Source: Rhizophagus clarus | Lineage: Eukaryota > Glomeromycota > Glomeromycetes > Glomerales > Glomeraceae | Length of the DNA stretch: 64,000 nucleotides | Reading direction: 5' to 3' | NCBI GenBank assembly: GCA_015698045.1 | Contig: BLAL01000286.1 | Span: forward strand, 496,001-560,000 | In this document: positions 52,798 through 62,916 of the stretch, in pieces | How the letters are laid out: the number at the start of each line of letters is the position of its first letter | Position numbering within the stretch: the first letter of the stretch is position 1 | Program-made: the position numbers and the translations under genes | Notes under the pieces: model-generated | The model's input: the letters and a program-made list of their open reading frames with translations, nothing else | Told to the model about the DNA's origin: nothing | Database searches by the model: none

Positions 52798-53181
52798 ATG
52801 AGTACACAAATTCAATTACCCAAAGCCAAGCCCACCTCCCAGCAGGTTGAGCAGGCATTAATAAACATCATTAAGGCAGGAATCTATTATAGAAAGCCAA
52901 AGGATGGCAAATTCATGCAAAGCTATAAAGAAAGAGTCAAGAAATTGCATCAGGCAGAAGACCCTGATGAATTTATCCTAGAAAATGCAAAAAGATTGTT
53001 TCCAACTAAGGATAAGTATCATCAAATCATGGATGACTACAAATCTTGGTATGGAAAAGATCCAAAAATTCTCAATGCTGTTATAGACCTATATAAGTTA
53101 TATTATAAATTAGCTAAGGATTATTTCAATACAGAAGAACAGATTAATGAAGAAACTGAAGACTTCTTGTCATCAATTTGA
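52798..53181 (+). CDS. unknown 127-aa helical protein
   Basis: An intact ORF from ATG 52798, Lys/Glu/Tyr-rich and predominantly helical by eye (QQVEQALINIIKAG, YHQIMDDYKSWYGK, LYKLYYKLAKDYF). No domain is recognised. Its stop overlaps the stop of the convergent integrase fragment by 9 bp, the same compact arrangement as ATPase/146-aa at 19.1 kb. It is probably an accessory gene of the element. Confidence 0.65.
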   Translation: MSTQIQLPKAKPTSQQVEQALINIIKAGIYYRKPKDGKFMQSYKERVKKLHQAEDPDEFILENAKRLFPTKDKYHQIMDDYKSWYGKDPKILNAVIDLYKLYYKLAKDYFNTEEQINEETEDFLSSI

Positions 53182-53720
53182 TAAGACCCACTGGGGAGGC
53201 AATTCCGTATCATAAGAAATAATCATCAATTCTTCTCGAACAAAAGATCTTTCAGGACGTTTGAGTATATAATCATCATTATCAATTAACCCAAAGGGGA
53301 CTTCTTCCAGCCAGTACAAGACCAGCTGATTTTTTTGTACCATAGATTAACAGATATGATAAATATGAGGTGACCAATTCAAATCACCAGCACGGCATCT
53401 CCCACACTTCAAATCACTAGGATATAGTAAATATTGAACAAGAATATCACCAGAAAGCTTCTCTTCATCAAAACCTATTAGACCATCATGAGAATAAGAA
53501 GATTTAGCAAAGACCTCTTCTTTTTCAATAGCCTCAACTGGAGAAATACCTATCTGATGTGTGATAGAATTATTAATGTTCTCAACAACTAAAAGCAAAT
53601 TTTTCACCCAAGCTCTAGTATGATCATGAACTTTTAGAACTTTGGAAGAGTTGGAAGGTTCCAAAAACCTATCAATATCCTGATGGATTAAACATAAAAG
53701 TTGCGTTAATTATTGGATTA
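53173..53720 (-). pseudogene. C-terminal part of a Polinton-like integrase, one in-frame stop
   Basis: One frame from ~53720 to TGA 53173 reads RAWVKNLLLVVENINNS, HQIGISPVEAIEKEEVF, GDLNWSPHIYHI, then TAA (53347-53349) and on to VLYWLEEVPFG and FVREELMII. It fits the region after the catalytic Glu helix and the C-terminal SH3-like domain of standalone integrases in such elements. The catalytic core is missing; the fragment at 40.6-40.9 kb could be from a related copy. Upstream (53.72 kb) it is replaced by Plavaka-like sequence on the other strand. Confidence 0.7.
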
Positions 53721-53726
53721 TCAGAC

Positions 53727-55168
53727 ATACTGGCCACATGAAAGTTGTTTGAATATGGGTTTGCAGTATTGAAATGCCATAAGTGTAAGAAACACAGTAT
53801 TTATAGTCAAGAGTATAAAAAAACTCATTATGAGGAGAACATACCTATAAAATAAGTACCGCCAAATTACATAGAAGATATGCACATGAATGGTTGCAAT
53901 GCAACTCAAAGAAGTCAAGAGATGATCATTTCAAAGACCATGGTGTATGCTGGTCTGAATTGCTTCATCTTCCATATATGGATCCTATACGTTTTGCATT
54001 AGTAGATCTAATGCATTGTCTTTTTCTTGGTGTAGCAAAATGGATAATCAAATCAATTTTTGTAAACCAGAAAAAATTAAGTATGGAACAACTTCGGGTG
54101 GCACAACAAAGAATGGATCATATTGAATTACCTTCTGACATTGGCCACATTCCTCCAAAAATTGCTATCAGAAACGATAGCTTTTCTAATTTAACTGCTG
54201 ATTAATGGAAAACTTTCATCATGATCTATTTGACAAATATTTTATGGGATATGTTAGATAATGATGATAGAAAGATTTTAAGATATTTTATTCGGGCATG
54301 TAATCTTTTGGTAGCAAGATTCATTACCAAAAATGATTTAAAAAAAGCACAAGAGAGGTTAAAAAATATGACTTGCGTTATAGAAAACACATATGGGCCA
54401 GAATTCATAACAAGTAACATAACTTTTGCACTCCATATTTCCAATTGCTGTCATGATTACGGCCTTATATATAGTTATTGGCTTTTTCCATTTAAGAGAC
54501 TTAATGGATATATAGGTAAAATTCTTACTTTACTTCGATATCTTGTAATTTTTTTTCAATTAATAAGTATATTTCCTACTATTTAGGATCATATCCTAAC
54601 AGCAATCGACAAATAGAACCTGAACTTATGAAAATTGTCCTAAGAAATACTCTAGTAGATTACCACTTAACATGCAGATGGTCATCTGGTCTTCTCGATG
54701 AATCTCTTTGTTTTCTTATGCCAAGAAAAGCAATTAATCAGCACACAAGATTGCAAATTGGTGCAGAAATTTTTGGGTCTGTGATATCAAGTCAACAAGA
54801 AAAAAATGTGACCATATTTGCAAAATGGAAAGCGGTTAGTGATGAATCAATTAATGTATATCTGGGTGAAGTTCAATATTACTTTGAACATACACTTAGA
54901 TTTCCAGAAGGATCAAAAACACATTTTCTAGTATATATTAAATGGTATAAATGTGCATCCACCTCTGGTGTTCGGTTTAAACATAGCTTTATGGAACTAG
55001 AAATATCAAATACAGAACTATGGAAAACTGAATACTATGAGGAGGGCTGTGACTCATTGCTAGCAGTTCATAGAATATTATGTAGAGCCACAAAATTTAA
55101 ATACATTACAATAGGAAAACATAATTACCTATCAATAATACCTTTAAATAGAAAATTTAATTTATAAA
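53727..55168 (+). pseudogene. Tnp2/Plavaka-like transposase, C-terminal half with one intron
   Basis: KCHKCKKHSIYS begins the readable part, and a frame change near 53.86 kb leads to HRRYAHEWLQCN, then WSELLHLPYMDPIRFALVD and MHCLFLGVAKWII. A TAA at 54203-54205 interrupts SNLTAD/WKTFI. The frame then continues to RLNGYIG. An intron at 54516-54586 (GTAAAA...TTTAG, 71 nt) restores GYIG-SYPNSNRQIEPELM. The remaining ~180 codons end at TAA 55167. Catalytic acidic residues and the order match the C-terminal half of fungal Plavaka Tnp2. It is broken and lacks the N-terminal half. Confidence 0.8.
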
Positions 55169-55349
55169 TAAAAGAATGCGGCCTGTGCATATCATGTAAA
55201 TTAAATTATGTAATAATACAAAAAAGTTGGAGTTAAACACTTTTTAAAAAAATTAAATTACGTAATGATGCAAAAAGGGTAAAGAAAAAATATTTCTAAA
55301 TAATTTTTTTAGGTTTGATCATTTGATATATGTTGCAGATCAAGAAAAA

Positions 55350-55540
55350 TTAAAAATCAAGATTACGATCACGTTATCTTTATTGTATTACAGTAAATTT
55401 GATGATTTTAAGAAAAGTTCAAATGAACTTTTCTTAAAAATCAAGATTACGATCATGTTATTTTTATTGTATTACAGTAAATTTGATGATTTTAAGAAAA
55501 GTTCAAGAAATCATCAAATTTACTGTAATACAAGTGTTTC
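55350..55540. repeat. second locus of the AAAAGTTC palindromic repeat
   Basis: Two units in opposite orientation to those at 48.4-48.8 kb: AAGATTACGATCACGTTATC, TTTATTGTATTACAGTAAAT and hairpin AAGAAAAGTTC/GAACTTTTCTT. It lies just after the Plavaka-like 3' half, and its end may define that element's edge. Confidence 0.85.
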
Positions 55541-55781
55541 TTTATATTTATCACATTTTATTAATTAATATCATAACAAAATTTTATTTAATAAAAATAT
55601 TTTATTAATTGATAAATTTTAATTTGATAATAATAAAGAAGAATGTTATTTATGTAAAATTATACTTGTATAATTAATATATATTTGATAAATTTATTGA
55701 TCACTTTGATCATTTTGGGATTTTGTTGATTAGCTAAATAAATTAATAATACAAATAAAAGTTCTATTCATAATATTCACC

Positions 55782-57080
55782 TTATTCGTCTCCCCAATTA
55801 ATGTTAGATAATATATCTGAACTATCAGTAATATTCGCTTGATGATATATATTTTTTAATTTGTCTTTTCTTGATTGATTTTCTCATTTCTTCTTTATCA
55901 AATAAATCATTTTCCCTTCCTCTTCTGAAATTGTTTTTCCTGTCTTGACAAGATTTAACCATTGTTCATAATTATTAACATTAATGCTGGTCAATTTAAA
56001 AAAATTAATATCGACATTCAGAAATGCATCAATGATGCCCCAATTATCGTTAGCAACTTTAATTAAGCTTTTAATTCTTTTCGCTGCCTTAAGGATATTT
56101 TTAAGATCATTGTGAGTAATATTTGAGTTATATTGTATAATTTTATTTACTGATTGAGATTTAATTGTCTCTTCTTTGTTCCTAGTTCTATATAAGCAAC
56201 AATAATTTTCAATTTTTCTTTGAATATTTAAAATATTTACGTAAAATCTAAATCTTCGTCATCTTTTAATTTCTGCTTCAATATATTCTTCCTTTATTTT
56301 ATCATATATCTTACCAATTTGGCATGATAATATTTTAATTGCTTTTTCCTTATTAAAATTAAAATACAAATCGTTTTCGTTTCTTAATAAATCAATTTTG
56401 GAAATGACAACTTCACTTTTATCATCATCTGGTTGATCTCCACTCTTATCACCATCTCCACTCTTATCATCATTTAATTGATTTGGTAAGTATAAAAAAT
56501 CATCATCGTCAAGTTTCACGCCTTTTTTTAATTTTCTGAATAATACTTGAATGTAATTATCAGGCTTATCAAATTTGGACGGGTTCATTGTTGGTACTGG
56601 GACAGAAAGTTTGTCCAAATTTAATAAAAGTTGGTGGAATTGAAGTGCCATTTTAATCGAAGATTTGCTAATGTCATGTGGCTTTTTTAACAATATATTT
56701 TGTGTCAATATATTTGTCGTATTTTCTGCAATTATTTTGTTTGAAGGTAAAATATTATATATTTGATGTTCTGTTTTTAATATAATTTCACGTGGGCTTT
56801 GAATTATGTTAAGAAATACGATTCCTAGTTGTTTTATTTATTCGTACATCTTAATGGCAAAGTTAAAAATCATCTGACTAGTTTCTTGATTATCGGCTTG
56901 ATTAAATTGTATTTTAACTTTTCGATTAGCTTTTGCATTATCGTCTTTTTCAACTTCTGCATCGTTTTTCTTAGCTTCTAAGACTTCTTTCTCAACTTTT
57001 GAATCGTCTTTCTCAGCTTCTTCTTTCTCAACTTTTGCATCATCTATCTTTGCTGCTTCCATAATTTTGATGATATCCAT
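55782..57080 (-). pseudogene. 432-codon orphan ORF with three in-frame stops
   Basis: ATG 57080 to TAA 55782 is one frame with TAA near 56838 and TGA near 56259 and 55888, and no frameshift. The N-terminus has Lys/Glu repeats (KVEKEEAEKDDSKVEKE), the middle GDGDKSGDQPDDDKSE, and the rest is helical and Lys/Asn-rich (NILKAAKRIKSLIKV, NNYEQWLNLVKTGKT). No domain is recognised. Continuity of the frame through three stops suggests a recently lost gene. Confidence 0.6.
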
Positions 57081-57179
57081 CGTGTAATAAATGTAATAAA
57101 TTTGTTGAAAAAAAAATTGGAAGTGCAATAAAATTTGTTAAAAAAAAAATGAAAAAATAAATTGGAAAAAAAAATTAAA

Positions 57180-57470
57180 TATTATATAAGTAAAAAATTA
57201 ATTAGTAAGTGCAAATTGAATTAATTATAATGATCAAGTGCCACGTATTAAAATTGATTGATTGATTAATTATTAAAATTGATTAATTATTAAATAATTT
57301 CTTCCTGATTAATTATTAAATAATTTCTTTCACAATCAAGTGCCACATATGAAAATTGATTGATTAATTTATTAAATAAGACAAATGATCAAGTGTTATG
57401 TATTAAAATTGATTAATTATAAATAATTTTTCCCACTCAATTTTCCCAAAAAACGTTTAACATAATTTCT
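57180..57470. repeat. ~65-75 bp degenerate tandem repeat (ATCAAGTGCCACGTATTAAA)
   Basis: Three to four copies of ATCAAGTGCCACGTATTAAA followed by ATTGATTGATTAATTATTAA. Upstream side of the orphan ORF; no gene. Confidence 0.75.
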
Positions 57471-58095
57471 TTGTCAACGATAATAAAACTCAAAAAGTCT
57501 ATTCATATGCAAATATAACAGAAATCTGAATTGTGAAACTTTACACAAATAATCAATTCAGGTAATGTAAAAAAATGTCCATCTGGTACGTGACGATGTA
57601 CAACAATAATGCCACTTTCTATTCAAGATATGATTGTTAAAAATTTAATGCATTTCAGAGTACTACTGTAATTGTGAAAAATAAGCACTCCTGTTGATAA
57701 CGGCTATACTAGTATAGTCTATACCGATATTTTTCAGAAAGGCAATTTTTCAGTTAGCAGCATTAATTCTTGTCTGATATTTCTAAAGTTTTATTTCTAA
57801 GCGTTTAGATCACACGTTAACGTTGGCCAATCAAAATCAATAATTATTATCAAGTGATCACATGATCATATGATTTATTTATTTTTTTTTTGGTTTTTTT
57901 ATATAACTGATAAAACAAATTCTTTACTTACTATGATCTTTACTTACTATGATCTTTACTGATTGTCCAGAGCAAAGGCCAATCAAAGGACTATTTATGA
58001 ACCTAATGACATATTGGATCACGTGGCGAAGTCTATTTGTCCGCACGCGTCATTTGGTCCATGTCATTGAAATTTTGTGCTACCTGATAATCTCT
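57471..58095. other. intergenic, no firm gene
   Basis: A short frame at 57949-58090 precedes array D and could be a first exon, but has no recognised domain. TTACTATGATCTTTACTTAC-type duplication near 57930. Confidence 0.35.
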
Positions 58096-58450
58096 TTTTT
58101 GTTTGTTTTTTTCTTTAGGTTTCTGCTAGTGAGTACATTTTTTTTAATTGCTTAACTTCAAAGAAATGTGTTTGATTTATTTCTTATTTTTTTTTTTCTA
58201 GGGTTTTTGAATTCTTGTATATATTGGACTTTAAAGGTAAGTTGAGAAGAAGAGAGGATTTTTATTTGTTTAAAAAAACATTTCTAACGTTTCATTTATT
58301 ATTATTCTTTTTTTCTAGGATTTCCAGATTTCTTATGCATACTGGACTTTAAAGGTATGTTGTTTTTTTATTTGTTTAACTTTAAAGAAACGTTTTTAAC
58401 GTTTCATTTATCAGGTTCTTTGTACAAATTGGATTTTAAAGATATTTGCG
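58096..58450 (+). repeat. array D: 3-4 exon-like units, plus strand
   Basis: Units: TTTCTTTAG/GTTTCTGCTA/GTGAGT; TTTTCTAG, a 35-nt core ending TATTGGACTTTAAAG, GTAAGTTG; TTTTCTAG, a 36-nt core ending TACTGGACTTTAAAG, GTATGTTG; and a last unit whose donor is lost (AAAGATATT). Spacers contain AACTTTAAAGAAACGTTT. The TGGACTT word near the donor is shared with arrays A and C. Confidence 0.65.
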
Positions 58451-58499
58451 ACAGTTTCCATTTTCTATGAAATATTTATTATTAACATATATCTTTTTA

Positions 58500-58980
58500 T
58501 CAGAAATAAACAAAGGTATATTTTACTGATGTTACGTTTCTTCTTTTCAAATTGTGAACATTTTTTATTGACAAGACTACTAACATTTTTTCTTTTAACA
58601 TTTCTTTTCTTTTATTAACACTTCTACTAACATATTCCATCATTTCTTTCCTTTCACTGAATATTATTCTCCTATTAACATACATTTTTATTAACATTCT
58701 CCTTCTACTAACATTTTTTCACTGTTTCTTTCTTTTCTTCTATTAACATTTTCATTAATGTATTTTTCTATCATTTCTTTTCTTCTACTGAAATTCCTAC
58801 TAACTTTTCTTCTAAACATTTCTGTTAACACTACTCGTTAACATTATCTTACTAATATTTTATATTCTGTTATTTTTCTTTCTTCACTGATATTTCTACT
58901 ATTAACTTTTTTTTATTACCATTCCCTTTTCTCTTACTAACACACTAACATTTTCACTAATGTTTCTTTTATCAAATTAA
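58500..58980. repeat. degenerate pyrimidine-rich repeat (ACTAACATTTCTTTT)
   Basis: Many loose copies of TATTAACATTTCTTTTCTTC and variants. No gene; probably decayed spacer of array D type units. Confidence 0.6.
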
Positions 58981-59269
58981 ACAGATATAACAAAATAAGC
59001 AAACAGGTAATTTCATTATCATGCTACTTCAATTATATAGTGTACATACATTTAATTCATTCGTAGTATTCAATTATAATTGATTTTATATATAGTATGA
59101 TTTCTTTTTTTATATATTTTAATTGAAATATATAAGTTTTGTACAATTAAATTTTATTTTAGCCTGAATTATAATTAATATTTAATCTGAAAAAAGTATA
59201 CATTACGATTGATTGCATTTTATAATTTTTGCCTGAATTATATTGTAAATTTACTAGTATTAATACAAA

Positions 59270-59560
59270 ATCTGATATTTATACGATATCTATACGATAT
59301 CTATATGATATCTATATAACATGTATCGGTTACACACTAAATAGATGATATGTGACCGATATTTCACTACCCAATATATGTGTAATACATGCACGACACA
59401 TATAAGATGTACCATCGAATTTCTGCATAAATAATACACATATTGGGTACCCGATATGTTTGTAATTACCAAATATCATATACGTATATTACACATATCC
59501 TATGCATATCTTATACCCGATATATGCCCGATAACCTCAATTTTAACCTGTGATAGTAAA
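59270..59560. repeat. dispersed palindromic repeat (ACCCGATATATG type)
   Basis: ATACGATATC words repeat at the left; GGGTACCCGATATG and ATACCCGATATATGCCCGAT follow, ending TTTTAACCTGTG. Related to 51.24-51.52 kb. Confidence 0.5.
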
Positions 59561-59820
59561 TCACCCCATTTGTAATCACTAAGCCCGATTTTACTAAAAA
59601 ATTTTTTTTTACAAAATTGGTTAGTAGATCAACTTATTTTTGATCAAGTAAAGCATGGTCTTACCAAAAAAAATTAGAACACTAATTAGCTTGTTCTGCC
59701 TTACAAGCAGAATATTTATCAAAAAAAAACCAAAAAAAAAACAAACTGCTAGTGAATCAGCTTATTTTGATTATAAGTTTGATCTTTATCAAAAGAAATT
59801 AGAACAATTTTTTTTTTTGG

Positions 59821-61185
59821 TGATTAGTTAATTAGCTTATTTCTAATTATTGCCATTTTCAAAATTATTGAGAAAATCTGATTTTGCGAGGTCATCATGT
59901 GATTTTTGTATTGCAAAAGTAAATCACTTTTTTACACAAAATTTTTAATATTTTCACACTGGATTTTTTTTTGTGAATCATAAATTTCAATATATAATAC
60001 TATTCTACTAAAAGGTTTAGCATACATTTTAGGATTTTTTTCTGCATTTTTTTTTTTGTCTTAAGATATATATAGTATATTAAAGTATAAATGTGAAACA
60101 CTTTCTTTGCATATGTTTATAATATTTTTTTGTGCCAGATTTTTTTATAAATCCTGTAAATCAATGTCCGAATATTCTATGAAGAATTTTTGATACATAT
60201 TTTATTTAGTATATAAGATAGTTTATGGTTGTATTTTATTATTTTGACTATCTAATTAATAAAAATTGATTATTTTATATAAATGATTGTTGAAACTTTT
60301 TGGAAAATATTCTATGTTATTAAATTTTATAATTCATTAAAATATCTGGTATAAAAATATTATGAACATATGCGGAAAAATAAATCGTAATTATATATTA
60401 ATATACTAATATACATATCTTATTAAAATACAAAAATGCAGAAAAATCTTTTTTATTATAAAATTTATGCTAAATCTTTCAGTAGAATAACAATATACTT
60501 CGAACTTTATGATTCACAAAAAAAATCTGATACAAAAATATTAAAAACTCGTGATTCACTTTTAAAGAATCCCAAAAACATGGTAAAAATCCAGGAAAAT
60601 GCAGAAAAAGTCAATTTTTTAATATAAAGTATGTGCTGAAACTTTTAGTAGTATGATGTAATAAATTGAATTTTATGATTTACAAAAAAAATTAGATACA
60701 AAATTATTAAAGATTTATCTAGAAAGGTGATTCACTTTTAAAAACAGTAAAAATGCAGGAAAATACTGAAAAATGCAGAAAATAATATTTTTTTAATATA
60801 AAGTATGTATGGAAACTTTCAGTAGAATGGTATTATACAGCGGATTTTATGATTCACAAAAAAAAATCAGATACAAAGATATTAAAAATTCGCCTAGAAA
60901 AGTGATTTACTTTTAAAAAATCAAAAAATATGGTAAAAATGCAAAAAAATGTGGGGAAATGCAGTTTTTCAATATAAAATATGTATTGAAACTTTCAGTA
61001 GGATAGCATTATGTATTGGATTCTATGATTCACAAAAAAAAATCAGACACAAAGATATTAAAAATTCGTGTAAAATAGTGATTCACTTTTGCAATACGAA
61101 AATCATATACTGTGCAGTAGCAACCTTGCAAACTGGATTTTCTCAATAGTTTTGAGAATGGCAATAAAAGCATAATATTTACCAA
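59821..61185. mobile_element. fold-back element with internal ~175-bp tandem repeats
   Basis: The ends are inverted over ~100 bp: TATTGCCATT[T/C]TCAAAA, TATTGAGAAAATC and GTATTGCAAAAGT on the left (59838-59935) and their complements at 61075-61170. Inside are five to six units with CTTTCAGTAGAATA, TTTATGATTCACAAAAAAA and TTAAAAATTCG, the leftmost in opposite orientation. Short ORFs inside are repeat-derived. No target duplication was determined. Confidence 0.75.
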
Positions 61186-62640
61186 AATAGAATAATAAAA
61201 TAAAAACTTATCTTTTTTTTTGGTATTTAGTTTATCTTATTTATTTAACTGTATCTCATCAACACTTAAAAAATGCGCTTATTAAAAAGTTTCCTGAATT
61301 ATAAATTTTTAACAGATGGTATGATATAATTACTAATATAAATTCTTAAAATGAATTTTTTTTTATATAAATAGGCCTACTTTTCACTGCTACAATAAAA
61401 AATCATTAAAAGTTAAATAAAATAATTAATAAATTTGCTAAAAAAATGCCTTGCCGTTTGTTATATAGACGAACATAATGAAATAGCAAGAACATCAAAC
61501 TTTGTAGTCAAAGCATCAACAAAATGCATATATGATTAGTAAAATAAAGTTTCCGTTAATTGTTCTGATAAATAAAATAATATGATTATAACGGAAATAA
61601 ATTCAATTTTTTTATAAATAATAAAAATCCCTGGCGGCGACACAGTCACTGCACATAACCCTAATCTAGTTATTATTAATCTTTAACAATTAATTATTTT
61701 TGATCTATGAATCTGATCATTGTGAATTTTTTTTTAAAAAATTCGCTTGTTAAAAAATTATAATAATTTTATTATAAAATATACATATTTTTTTTATATT
61801 TTATAATTATATTAGTATTAATCATATAATTTTATATATATTAATACAATAACTGATAATTACTGAATATACTATTTAAATAAAATTAATTAATAAACTA
61901 TTAAAATAATATTTTTTTAATAATTTGGAACATTTAATATTTATTTATTATTTAATTTATAATAAAATATATAATTAATTTTTTGTAAAATGCTAAATTT
62001 ATTAAAAATATAAAAACCACAAAAGTAATGCATCCCGTTTTTTGATGAAATGTGATGTACATAAAAAATTAACCAATTGATTTACATTAAATTTTAGCAT
62101 ATTCTGGTAGTTTACATATTAAATAATCTACATTTTAAATTTTATTTTGATTGGCTTTAATTTTAATATCAATACATGTGATTAAAAATTAATTTTTAAA
62201 TGATGCGTTATTTTTGTGAACCACTGTATATTTCCATTTGGATGAGCAGCATAGTGCTATAGTTATTGTTTTCTTAACCTTAGACGCCTTTATTCTCTGA
62301 CCAAACATTTAACTGGAATTGTGAATAGTTTTCTTATTATTATATTTGTAGGTCTGAATTCATGTTTTATTGAATATGTATTAATAATATATGTAGTAAC
62401 ATGCATTTAGAATAGTCGTATTATTAAATGATAAATGATAATAGTAATACATAATAAATGATATTATCCTTTAGGATTCTTTCTGATCTTTAAGGATTCT
62501 ATGAATTTTAAGATCTGTTGAGGTGGTAAAGGATCTACCCAGATCCTTATTAATTGCAAAAAGTAAGGATTTTACGTGGATCCTATTTCCAAAAATATTA
62601 CTGATGTAGTAGTTTTAGTATTAAAATATTAGAGACTCTG
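61186..62640. other. AT-rich intergenic, nothing supported
   Basis: No ORF, RNA gene or clear repeat is recognised. 62.46-62.57 kb has AAGGATTCT and GGATCC-type short inverted words only. Confidence 0.6.
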
Positions 62641-62915
62641 GAATAAGTAGTCTGATAGTCATCAATTGGTATATACCGATTGGATTCAGTTTTACAAGTA
62701 GTAATAATTATATATCAAACTGAATGATGACTATTGAATTATTACTTAATTTATTCAAATTAAAAAAAATGGTCAATTCGGCTAAACTAAATCTTTATAT
62801 AGTTACCAATCAGGCATATGCCCTATTGATTACTAAATTTTAGCTAACCTATTAGACTAATAGTTATCAATAGGGCATATACCCAATTTATTAGCTTTCA
62901 ACCTGTGTATTTTAA
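62641..62915. repeat. dispersed palindromic repeat (CAATAGGGCATAT type)
   Basis: GTATATACCGATTGGATTCA, GGCATATGCCCTATTGA and TCAATAGGGCATATACCC alternate, ending TTTCAACCTGTGTAT. Same general design as the tracts at 1.04, 51.24 and 59.27 kb. Confidence 0.5.
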
Positions 62916-62916
62916 T

